Shown here piece by piece: positions 55,201 to 64,000 of a stretch of DNA of 64,000 nucleotides. The stretch's first letter is position 1. Each line of letters opens with the position of its first letter. This stretch comes from Paralichthys olivaceus (lineage: Eukaryota; Chordata; Actinopteri; Pleuronectiformes; Paralichthyidae): NCBI RefSeq assembly GCF_024713975.1, contig NC_091113.1, positions 10,676,501 through 10,740,500 of the forward strand, written 5' to 3'. The notes below the pieces were generated by a model. The model was given only the letters and a program-made list of their open reading frames with translations, had not been told where the DNA came from and ran no database searches. Made by a program: the position numbers and the translations under genes.

Positions 55201-55949
55201 GAATTGGGGGATATCACTTCTTAAATTCTGTCCAAGTGACTTGTGGAGTTCAGATGGGAGGATCACACGAGGCCGCAGCTCTCATGACTCTTCCCCCCTC
55301 CGTGTCCAGGAGGATCTGTCCCGGCTGAGGCGAAAGCTGGAGAAACAGAAGAAGGTGGAGGTTTACTCTGACGCTGATGAGATCCTGCAGGAGGAGATCA
55401 ACCAGTACAAGGTGAGAAGGAGAAAACAGTTTATGTGCAGAGAATTTGTTTGAATAAACCTCAAGATAATGACAAGGGAGATGCAAAAAACACCAACATG
55501 CAGACAGAAATACCGTCTGGTGAAAATGTAGTGGTAATACTACAGCTTTGTGATTTGTTTGATTGGCTGGCAGTGGGAGTTTTTCATTTGTGAGTATGAG
55601 CCAGAGAGTGAGCTCAAACTTCTGAAAATATTACAGCCACTTTGTGCTTTGGGGATACAAAGACTTGTTACACCCTCAAGTATTAGCTGCATTACCATAG
55701 AACAAGTGGAGGTAATAACACTGCCGGCAAGTCGGTATTTGGCCCATAAACTATGTGTTTATCTGTCTCCAGGCCAAGCTGCGCTGCCCCTGCTGCAACA
55801 CGCGAGACAAGGAGACGGTGCTCACCAAGTGTTTCCACGTATTCTGCTACGAATGTCTGAAGATGCGTTACGACACCCGACAGAGGAAGTGCCCCAAGTG
55901 CAACTGTGCCTTCGGAGCTAACGACTTTCACCGCATCTACATTACCTAA
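46239..55949 (+). CDS. rnf40: E3 ubiquitin-protein ligase BRE1B (RNF40)
   Basis: With RNF20 and the E2 RAD6 (UBE2A/B), RNF40 monoubiquitinates histone H2B (K120 in mammals), coupling transcription to H3K4/K79 methylation. Nineteen coding exons: 46239-46376, 46540-46707, 46998-47304, 48138-48338, 48558-48679, 48836-48982, 49152-49226, 49341-49460, 49824-50003, 50193-50328, 50602-50723, 50881-51143, 51356-51473, 51571-51720, 53868-54080, 54160-54285, 55044-55184, 55310-55411 and 55773-55949. They total 1001 aa, the human RNF40 length. The N-terminus [20 protein letters not shown] is characteristic. Long coiled coils fill the middle, with an RE-rich stretch near residues 600-640. The C-terminal C3HC4 RING has [13 protein letters not shown] and KCPKC. 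It ends FHRIYIT. The ATG lies 11 bases after a 5' UTR acceptor (46227/46228). The phkg2 neighbour supports RNF40 over its paralogue RNF20. Confidence 0.97.
50985..51085 (+). repeat. Coding purine-rich RE/ER tract in rnf40 exon 12
   Basis: Near-perfect GAGCGAGA/GAGAGGGA units encode an alternating Arg-Glu run (RERERE...). They follow a Glu-rich run ([12 protein letters not shown]) and extend the coiled coil as a charged helix. The human protein has a comparable charged region, but tandem DNA like this can change length. Confidence 0.8.
51721..53867 (+). other. Largest rnf40 intron
   Basis: 2.1 kb intron. It is AT-rich with no exon, RNA gene or clear repeat that I can support. The acceptor at its end is weak, CTCTTGAG before GAGGAGGAAGCC. 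Nearby in-frame alternatives differ only by one glutamate codon. Confidence 0.6.
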
Positions 55950-57230
55950 TTCAAATGGAGACGGAGGAATAAAACCAAAGGAGAGAAGAGATAGAGACAC
56001 AAAAACTGAAGATTTATTCAAAGAGGGGAGACATTTTTAGGAGGGGGGGGGGTATTCAGATGAGTTTGTTTCGCTGTTTTAATCTCTCTTTGGAAAGACT
56101 TTTACCGCGTCATTTTCAGTCGCTGATTTATGTGGTGACCAAACAGTGACACATCTTACTGAGAGAGTTGTGCTGTAGCTAATAAACACACTTGTTTGTG
56201 CAAACCGTGACGTTCTTACATGTTGAGCTGCTCCGCACTGTTTTCCCGTCTTTGCTGTTGTCGCCAAGTTAAACATCCTCTCCTCTAACAGACTGAGCCG
56301 ACTTTTAACCATTTCATTTTTTTATGTATAGAAGAACATGAACTGCAGTGGTACAGGGTTGATCTTCCTGCCGTGTTTCCTTGAATGGTTTTTGTCCTGC
56401 TGCTTTCGGAACTCCTGTAAAATCTGTGGAGCTGAAACACTTCAAAATTAAAAGAAGCCCTCCTCCACAGACTCGAGGGTTGCGTGTCTAAAACCTAAAT
56501 ATGTTTCTGATGTATGACGTGCAACAGGCAGATTTGTCTAACTTCCTCGGTTAGGCTATAGTATTAACAATGCCCGAGAGACATCAGCTAGTTTGGCATC
56601 CAGTCAGCACATACAGGAGTGTTTGGATCACCTTGGGCAAGGTCCTCTGTGTGTGTTCATCTCGTTGCCATGGTTCCTGCTGGAGAGTTTTGACACAACA
56701 TCTGCAGCTTATAGTGCCTCATTACTGATGAAATCACTCCAGTGGAAAGTCAGCTCATATGGGTGTCCTTAGTGGGCTGTGCTGCTCCAGGTCCTAGCAG
56801 ACTGCTCCGCTAAAAGGCTCGCTACGACAGCAGAGTACAAAAACATCTGCTTAACAACATGCTTCTTACCTAATTGAGCCAACGCAAGCCCGTTCCCCTC
56901 TGCTCTGATGATGTGATCTATTTACTGGGAGGTTGGTCCGCGTCTGTTTGACGTTAGCGCTTGTGGGAAAGGCGGTTCACACCATGTAGCGCACATAAAA
57001 AAAAGTTCCAGGCTGCTTAGAAAAAGTGAATATGTGAAAAAAAGGGCATTTGGTAACAGTTATGAAGAGTCGCTGCAGGATCTGGCTCTTGTCGGCAAAG
57101 ATAAGAATCATTTTACTGTTAAGAATTCTTGAGCAGTGGTTGTTTACTCATATATGAATGTGCATAATAACCTGTCTAAAATAAATAAGTAGTTTCCACT
57201 TTGATGTAACTGATCATTTTTTGTTCCCCT
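55950..57230 (+). other. rnf40 3' UTR and downstream spacer
   Basis: An AATAAA lies soon after the stop (about 55968). A variant ATTAAA lies at 56447-56452. An intervening G10-like run is at 56043. The transcript probably ends near one of these. Further to the right there is no supportable gene. Confidence 0.5.
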
Positions 57231-57239
57231 CATGCCGTG

Positions 57240-58040
57240 TAGTGACTGGTCTTCATTAATGTATGAGACAATGCTGTGTGACAGAGGCCAACCTGATAGC
57301 ACTGCAGGCAGGCGTCCACTGCTCTTTTTTTTATTGCATACTTGTGCTGCAGCAGCGGGGCTACACCCAGCCCCAGACATCCATAACACCAACATGCGTC
57401 ACGGACGCTCACTATTCACACGTCAAGCTCCGAAAGCAGCGGCCTGAGGACCCCTGGGGGTCTGTGGCACGCTGCCAGGGGGTCCGTAAATAGTTTCCAG
57501 ATTCAGCTATTAAAGGTAAAATTATGCAGAACTATTCTGTGTTGATATGGTGCAAACATTTTTAAAACATCAGTCTAATATTTTTGACATGAATTCCAGA
57601 GAATGTCCAGAAGGTGGGGGTCTGGACTTCTCCTGAGTGTCGCTCACACATGAAGAATGCAGCAGGTAATTCTCCAGTCAGACAGACTGAGATATATATT
57701 TATATATATATATTTTAGTTTTTCATTTATTAGAATCTGCCAAGTGTTTGAAACCTCACATTGTTGTGGTGAATCCTGCGGAGGATCTCCTACTGTGTTC
57801 TCAAATGGGCTCATTCGGACATTATCAGGAGTTTTTACAAAGGGGCTGGCAAGAAAAACTCTCACACGTGTTCTCACATGGAGTTCGGTGCATGTCTGAA
57901 AAGCGGCTTAAGACATTTCTCTCTCACGTAATTAAGTAGAAGTGTCAAATTATTCCAAGCGACATACATGAGGGGGTCCTTGGAACATTTCCTGTCTTGT
58001 AGGGGGTCCTTGGCTAATAAAAAAGCTTAAGTGAAGAACA
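57240..58040. mobile_element. Degenerate interspersed element(s)
   Basis: Repeated phrases AGGGGGTCCTTGG (57970s and again near 58000), GACCCCTGGGGGTCTGTGGC near 57450 and CCAGGGGGTCCGTAAATAG near 57475 are typical of a teleost repeat I recall. So is the block AATGCAGCAGGTAATTCTCC/AGTCAGACAGACTGAG at 57655-57690. ORFs here show no domain. Family name and ends are uncertain, and more than one element may be nested. Confidence 0.4.
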
Positions 58041-58190
58041 CCACAGCTTTTCTTTTTGCAGGAGAGGGTGTTCTTGAGAATAAACATACAGATTATGTGA
58101 CTTTAACTTTGAGCAGACTTTCCCAAAGGCCTTAGAAGCCAGAAAGTTTTTCCTAGTGAGTGTCATCTGTTTTTGCCTCAGTTGCTGTTC

Positions 58191-58219
58191 CTCTCTCTCT
58201 CTCTCTCTCTGTGTGTGTG
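58191..58219. repeat. (CT)n(GT)n compound microsatellite
   Basis: About ten CT units followed directly by GTGTGTGTG. Confidence 0.93.
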
Positions 58220-58541
58220 CATGGGATCAGGCTCCTGCCAGAGCCTTGTGTTTTTTGGCACAGTGGAGGGGGTGACGTCGACAGGCGTGGTAATAACAAT
58301 GAGAACACTATTAAGTCCAGACTACACAGACTCTCTGCTTTGTGGATGGAGGAAAAACAAAAAGGGTGTGGCTGTGAAAAACGAAATATTATGTGTTTTT
58401 AAAGAAAAACACTTCGTGTACCTGAGTTTGGTTGAAGAGAATCGTTTTCTCTGGAGCTGAAACACATGAAACCACATACTATGCTCGTGGAGTTTCCTGT
58501 GAGTGCGCGCACAGAGTCCGGCCAGTACAGTACATAGGAAA

Positions 58542-58617
58542 TGACTCATAGGAGTTGAACTGTGAGCGTGGGTGTGTGCGCTATTAAAGCAAGGCGCAGA
58601 CTCCTGCGGGTGAGTCA
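58542..58617 (+). promoter_or_regulatory. Two AP-1 sites in the tnfrsf12a promoter
   Basis: TGACTCA at 58542-58548 and TGAGTCA at 58611-58617 are both perfect AP-1 (FOS/JUN) elements. They lie 189 and 120 bases upstream of the tnfrsf12a ATG. A TATA-like CTATTAAAG lies between them near 58581. Fn14 is a growth-factor-inducible immediate-early-type gene, which fits AP-1 control. Confidence 0.55.
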
Positions 58618-58730
58618 CTCTGATGCTCGCTTTTCCATGCTGAGAACCAGCACGGACTGACTGCGCATCACATGCACTTTTCGGGAATCGTGTAGCCGAC
58701 GGAGAGCAGCTTCCCCCCCGGGCACACACC

Positions 58731-61700
58731 ATGGCTTCTGACGCTCTCTGCGCGCTCTGCGGACTTATCATCGCGGCCGTGGCCAATTTCCACGTCGTGA
58801 ACGCAGAGACAAGTAAGTAAAATACTCTTATTCATACAAAACGTGATTTTTAAACTGAACTCAGAATCGCCACTTTGGGGTTTTTTAAGCAGTGTGGTTG
58901 TTTCTCGTGGGTTTCTGGCTGTTTTACGCGCAAATGCTGGCGTCTTTTGTTTTCTGTGAACATGGATCAGAGAGCGCTGGTGTGGTCTGTGTAATGGAGT
59001 CAGATAGTGGGGTCTGCTTACAGAGCCGCTTCCTTAACCAGCTGCATTTCTCACCGGTTCCGCATTCCGATCGCCTTATTTCACCTCGTCCATCCATCCG
59101 TGCCCCTGGCCGAGAGAGGGACCGGCCACATGGAGAGAGGGCGCACAGCCTCGTGTGTCCATTTTGCACCAAGATCCATTTCCACTATCTCACAGAAAAA
59201 ACAGAGGAGGCTTTTGACTTTGTTTCCACAGCCATCTGAAGTTTGGATGTAATCCCACAGAGTCAGATTTCAATGAGAACATGAAAAGATGGAATCATTA
59301 TATGGATCAGGATCATTTCCTCGGATATTGCAGTCACCAAATGTATTTTTTTTAACGGTAAACTCAAAGCCTGTTCGATTTAGGCTCCATCCGTGTGAAA
59401 GCATCTCTACATCTGGACATCAGCTGTTGGTCCACCCACCCCCTTCCAGATTATGACAAAATACAGCCCCCCCACACCCAAAAGCACCCTCTGTCACGCT
59501 AGGTGCTGAGATTTGCCAAGGTCCTCTTGTCATGCAAACAGGAAAAATGGTTCCAAACTTTGTGTGTGTGTGTTTGTGATTCATAGAGTTTTACATCCGG
59601 AGCCTTGAGAAAGTTTTGTGGCTGTCAGGTGACAACACATCTGCAGCTTCCTCTTTTTTTTCCTTTTTAAATGTAACCTGCTGTTGTGTTGCCATGCACA
59701 AATTAGTGAAAAATGAAACCACAGAGGATCCACTGGAACAAGCTTGAGAGACTCAGCTCAGGCTCAACGTGGTTACTATATTCTCATCTGTTTAATCAGC
59801 ACTTTCATGTCGTTTGATCTGAGCAACAGAGAGCCTCCACATCCCAGATGTGGTTTTTGGCTGCATGTCAACCAGGAGTCAAGGTTCAGTTCCTCTCAGT
59901 GACTTCTTGAACCCGGCAGTGTGAGTCCAGCTGGATCTGATGAGGCACTGCTGAAACCATCGGGCTCACAAGAGCTGTGACACATTTTTTTAGTGTGACC
60001 GCAGCTTTTAAATGAGTCAGGCGAGCTGGCTGTAGAGGACAGAGAGTCTCTGAGGGCCCTCGCATGAGGCTGCAACACATCCAGAGGCGTAGAGGTCAAA
60101 ATGCCTCAAACATGACTTCTCGAGCAGGTGCCTTCTTGGCGGCAGCCGGTGAATAATGACCCGCGCTGACTGGTTGTCAACATCTTATGAAGCCTGCGGA
60201 ATGTGACCAGTGAGAATCGCTCACAGCACAGCCTCCTATACCTTTATGAGGTAAGCTCTGGACCTCATGGCTCATGGGAAATATTCTTCTGGATTTGAAG
60301 TTTAAAATGTATTCTGGTTGTGAGCGGTGACACAAACCAAGTGAATCTAAAATGTTTTTCACGAAATGTGTGTTCAGCTCTTCATCTCCCACAACCTCCA
60401 ACATGAGAGAGAATGAGCTTTTTCCCCTTCATCTATTAAAAAGACATTCTCGTCATTTACTATTAAAAAGCACAGAAGGCTCATTTTTAAACTAGAATGA
60501 CATTCAGAGAAGACATACGTCAACCAAGAACCAACATTCCCCAAATGAAACCACATCTAAACTCACGAGATCCGGATTTTAATTGGGATCTGCACCAACT
60601 TGCACACACTCATAAATATCAGTCCCTTAAACAATCTGTTCTTCTTTGTAAACACCCTTTTTCACAGTGTTTACAAAAGTCAGAGAAAAATCCTGATTTC
60701 CGCTCCCTGATCTGAATCCACACCAAACTCATTCCCCTTCCTTAAACTAAAGTTCATGCTAATCCATCCAGTAGTTTTTGCATAAATTTGTTTGCAGACC
60801 AACCAACAAACAAACGGACGGGGGTGAAAACATAACCCCTTTGTGAAGGTAAGAGATTTGTTGTGAGGCAGAAGTATAACGTAATATTAACTCGGAATAT
60901 TCATGAAAAGCACAAGTACGTCAGAATTGGGCTAAGGTACAGTAAGAAAATGGAAATGAGTGTAAATGTACTTACTTTCCAACACTGATGACATGACCTT
61001 GTTTTCTCCACCCTTTTATCTGTAAAATATAAATAACGTACCTTGTTTGGTTTTCAACAAACAGTCCACAACTTGGAAAAATAATTATTGACGTAGATGC
61101 TTTTTCTTCTTTACTGATTAAAGGCCACTTGATTGAGTTTACACACGAAGTTCAGTTTATTTCTCACAAGAAATCATTTTCAGTTCAGCCTGTGGAAGCA
61201 GAAGCCCAATGTTTGGAGGGAATCCTCTCTGAAGTCTGAATAAACAATCCTGATGACAGTCAGTGAGTCACAGTGAGTCATCTGGATTATCTCAACTAGG
61301 CTTTGAGACTTTTTTCTTTGAACTAGCTTTCTGGGAATGCAGGGGCGTCACCTAAAAAATGAGGGGATATAGGAGGCAGGGAGCGACAAATGAAAGAGTT
61401 GCATTGTGGGAAATGTTGAATTCTGGGGCTTGAATCGTGCAGCGACTAGAAATCAGAATATCTCGGTTTATGTTATTGAGATTTTGATTTGTTTCTACCT
61501 CCGCCAGTGAGGTTAAGGAGGTCATCTTTTCGTCTGCGTTTGTTTTTTGCCTTGGTCTCATGTAGCAGGATTATGCAAAAACCACTGGACAGATTACCAG
61601 GAAGTAATGGTGCTGTACGGGTCAGGAAAGAACCCATTAAAGCTCGGATCATTGAATTAATTGATTGAAATATGGTGGGTGCTTAATGGAGGTAGAGTAT

Positions 61701-63852
61701 ATGCACCCTACCGAGTACCCCTTTTACTTCTACAACTGCCGAACACCTATAGTTAATGCTTACTTTCTGTTTCAACCAAACTCTATACCTTATATTTAGA
61801 TTAAACCAGTGGTACTCAGTATTATTCGGTCCTCATGAAAGAGTAGTGTTGGTGTGTTAACTGAAACATTTCTCCTCCAGACTTCTCGCATCGCGTCATT
61901 TAAATACTTTTGAGGAAGATCATTTCAAAGAGTTTTCTCTTCTTCTCCACACCGTCAATCATTTCATTACTCCCACTCCTCACCTCCTCACTACCATCAG
62001 TGGCAATCTCAGAATTGAATCTGTGACAATATATCAGTCACAGGGGCCATTTGTACAATGCTGACAATACCTCTGCGCTAAGACTTAAACATGGTAATAA
62101 TTCTCCATTACAGTAGACAATCTCTGACGTGGAGAATTTAACACAATCAGATTTAAACATCTTGTTTTTTAAACAATCACTTTCCTTTAATTTGGAATAT
62201 TTTAACCAACACTCACCATCTTATCAAACATATAACACCTCCTCGTTTCATTGGTTTGCCTTGTGTTCTTTCACTCCTCTCATTAACGTGACCTTGTGCT
62301 ACGACATGGTCTTCAACACTCGGTTTGTCGAGCTTCTTCGTCACAGCATTAATTTGCTGCGGTTGTCATGGAGGCAGCTGCAGCGTCCCACACATTCTTC
62401 TCAGTGCTGTTTGCCTTACGTCAAACTCGCATTCTGGTAGTTTTGATGTTGTTCTCTGCAATGGTTGAAGTGTCGCACATGAAAGTCACCACAGACTGTG
62501 ACACTCAAACTCTCAGGCTCATCATAACTCCTTTTTATCAGGTTGAACATCACAGGCGTTCATGCAAATACACATGTGCAACAGTTACTGGAATATCTGT
62601 GTCCGTGTTACTTTATCTATAACTGGGACGTGTCTGGTGTTGTCATCTTATTAGGCTGACTTCATGTTGTAATGTTGTTTTGCAGAGATTGTTTTTCAAC
62701 TTGATGTCACAATACTCACTACTTCATCCAGAACCTTGGGGGAATCAGCTCATTCTTAACCAAACCAAGGATGTGAAACCCACAAACACTATTAAAGCAG
62801 CACTGAGTCTTAACTGTGTCACGGCCGCAAGGGTCTTCAGCGTGTGCACAGCTTTAATCGTTCCGCTGCCACAGAGAGAGAGAGAGGCAGATTTCTATTG
62901 TGTTCGGTGAGGTAGACATTTTCTCCCGGAGCTCAACCGCCGACCTCTTTCTCACAAGCTCGGTCGTTTATTCTTTGGAAGTCGCACACGTCCGCAGAGG
63001 CAAAAACAATTCAGCGGAAGCACTCTGCGAAAACACATCCTGCTCTTCGCACACCGCCCGGCCCGCTCATGCACCCAGAGCCGCTGAGTGATCCTCTCTG
63101 GTGCAGTTGGGTTGCATCAGCGGTCTGACCCAGAGGAATTTCCCAGTTTCATTTTATAAGAGGAAGACAGCCACAAAGTTCCTCATGTGTCCCGCTGCAG
63201 GTCACAGCTGCAGTAACTGATTCCAGCTGGATGTCTCCCTGCAAGTCAACAGATTGTGGTTTATTGTATTTAAGCATTTTATTTTATTGCAGTCTAAGGG
63301 GATTGTGGTTGTTCTCTAAAACATTTGCATCAAATGTCGTGTCCAAATATTACCCCAGATCATAATATTTCATTTGCTTAAGACAGTGTTAAGTATTGCA
63401 TGAATAAGGAAAAATGGAAGAACTCATAAACCCTCTCGGGCCAAGCATTGTTTCCCTGTGAAAGTATTATTGGTTATAAAGTGTCACAATTGTTTATGTC
63501 TGATGTGTGTGTGTGTGCAGGTCTGTGTGGCAACTTAGAGTTTTGGAGCTCAGATGCGGACGGGTGTATGCCATGTGCGTCGTGCAAGCAGTACCCCAAG
63601 ACCCCGTCGTGCGACACATGTAAGAAACCTGCTCTGCCATGACTGATTCATACATTGGTTCACTTTCTGCCAGTGCTGCAGGTTAAGCTGTGTTTATTCT
63701 ATCCCCAGGTAAACCTGATGAGGACACACCGGATGTGTGGAAACTAGCGGCCATCACAAGTTTCTCAGTGCTCGCCGTCGTGCTGGTCGGTGCTGTCTTG
63801 ATTATCGGGGTCATGGTGCATCGACACAAGTCACACAAACGACCTCTACGTG
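58731..63852 (+). CDS. tnfrsf12a: TWEAK receptor Fn14, 3' incomplete
   Basis: Small TNF-receptor-family member that binds TWEAK (TNFSF12) and signals through TRAFs in injury and growth responses. Visible exons are 58731-58812, 63521-63619 and 63709-63852, all joined in phase 1. The signal peptide is LCALCGLIIAAVANFHVVNA. The single cysteine-rich domain has six cysteines in the order CGN, DGC, MPC, ASC, PSC, DTC (human: CSR, DKC, MDC, ASC, DFC, LGC), with the shared WSSDADGCMPCASC pattern. One membrane helix follows (ITSFSVLAVVLVGAVLIIGV), then basic HRHKSHKRPLR. The last exon, which should carry the TRAF-binding PIEET-like motif, is outside the window. Intron 1 is 4.7 kb. The 16p13.3 location in human agrees with pdpk1/kctd5 here. 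Confidence 0.9.
60570..60855 (+). mobile_element. Interspersed repeat copy, most complete
   Basis: Order of blocks: GGATTTTAATTGGGATCTGC, TGATCTGAATCCACACCAAA, TTCATGCTAATCCATCCAGT, AGTTTTTGCATAAAT, GACCAACCAACAAACAAACG and GGTGAAAACATAACCCC...GAAGGTAA. The same blocks occur inverted at 61.5 kb and in part at 36.0 kb. The pattern matches a SINE-like family I recall from teleosts. Confidence 0.6.
61495..61710 (-). mobile_element. Interspersed repeat copy, inverted
   Basis: Starts CTACCTCCGCCAGTGAGGTT and has CGTCTGCGTTTGTTTTTTGC. It then has GATTATGCAAAAACCACTGG (the complement of the CCAGTAGTTTTTGCATAA block of the 60.6 kb copy), GGTCAGGAAAGAACCCATTA and, at the end, GGTGGGTGCTTAATGGAGGT. 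It lies about 640 bases from the opposite-strand copy. Confidence 0.6.
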
Positions 63853-64000
63853 GTGAGATGTGATGGAAATCATTGATAGAAAACGACACAATATTTCTTT
63901 AAATCCAAAACTAGTTCCCAAACTGCGATGCTGAAATCCACCACTGTTATAAAACTCTGTCAAGTTATAATTTCTTTGTTAATTTAAAGGTTAAAAATGA

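Larger units (their letters stand above)
58813..63520 (+). other. tnfrsf12a intron 1
   Basis: 4.7 kb with no further exon I can support. It contains two copies of one interspersed repeat (60.57-60.86 and 61.50-61.71 kb, opposite orientation). It ends in a TG-rich stretch just before the acceptor TGTGCAG at 63520. ORFs such as 58892-59239 and 62129-62622 have no recognisable domains. Confidence 0.65.

Noticed and set aside
55550-55921. 123-aa plus-strand ORF before the last rnf40 exon
   Set aside because: It reads the intron and then the RING exon in the wrong frame. The correct frame gives the C3HC4 RING from 55773.
58322-58786. 154-aa minus-strand ORF, one of the longest in the window
   Set aside because: It runs antisense across the tnfrsf12a promoter and first exon. 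Its composition is low-complexity Ser/His/Ala and no domain is seen, so it is most likely a shadow of GC-rich DNA.

Overview
The window is vertebrate nuclear DNA, almost certainly from a teleost fish, and most likely a percomorph. Genes are split into many short exons with GT-AG introns, UTRs are long, simple repeats are common, and several short interspersed elements resemble types I know from percomorph genomes. No bacterial, viral or plasmid gene organisation is visible. Coding regions were assembled by reading splice sites and reading-frame phase by eye. Exon edges could be off by a base or two, although all summed coding lengths keep frame.

Layout, left to right: (1) 94-2326 (+), the 3' half of pdpk1 (PDK1 kinase), with a 3' UTR to about 4.55 kb. 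(2) 4902-18040 (+), kctd5, a BTB-domain CUL3 adaptor, with a ~3 kb 3' UTR to about 21.05 kb. This gene holds the best finding: a second, divergent copy of its fifth exon (12491-12595) in the same intron phase as the normal one (14631-14756), plus a possible alternative acidic last exon (15717-15761). (3) 23285-26003 (+), ube2i (UBC9), complete at 158 aa, with a CpG-rich promoter near 21.6-22.0 kb. (4) 30646-27097 (-), il21r, a class I cytokine receptor of about 431 aa. (5) 36990-32715 (-), a tubby-family gene of 567 aa. (6) 38604-41092 (+), cfap119 (ccdc189), 253 aa. (7) 45002-41914 (-), phkg2, 390 aa. (8) 46239-55949 (+), rnf40 (BRE1B), 1001 aa. (9) 58731 to the window end (+), tnfrsf12a (Fn14), lacking its last exon.

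Most of these genes have orthologues on human chromosome 16p: PDPK1, KCTD5, UBE2I and TNFRSF12A at 16p13.3, IL21R at 16p12.1, and the CFAP119-PHKG2-RNF40 trio at 16p11.2. The tubby gene is the outsider. phkg2 and rnf40 are head to head with a shared promoter region. The tubby gene and cfap119 are also divergent, and RFX X-box-like motifs lie upstream of both, which fits ciliary expression. Two il21r introns are made mostly of terminal-inverted-repeat elements.

I see no single novel multi-gene system. The unusual content is at the exon and regulatory level.
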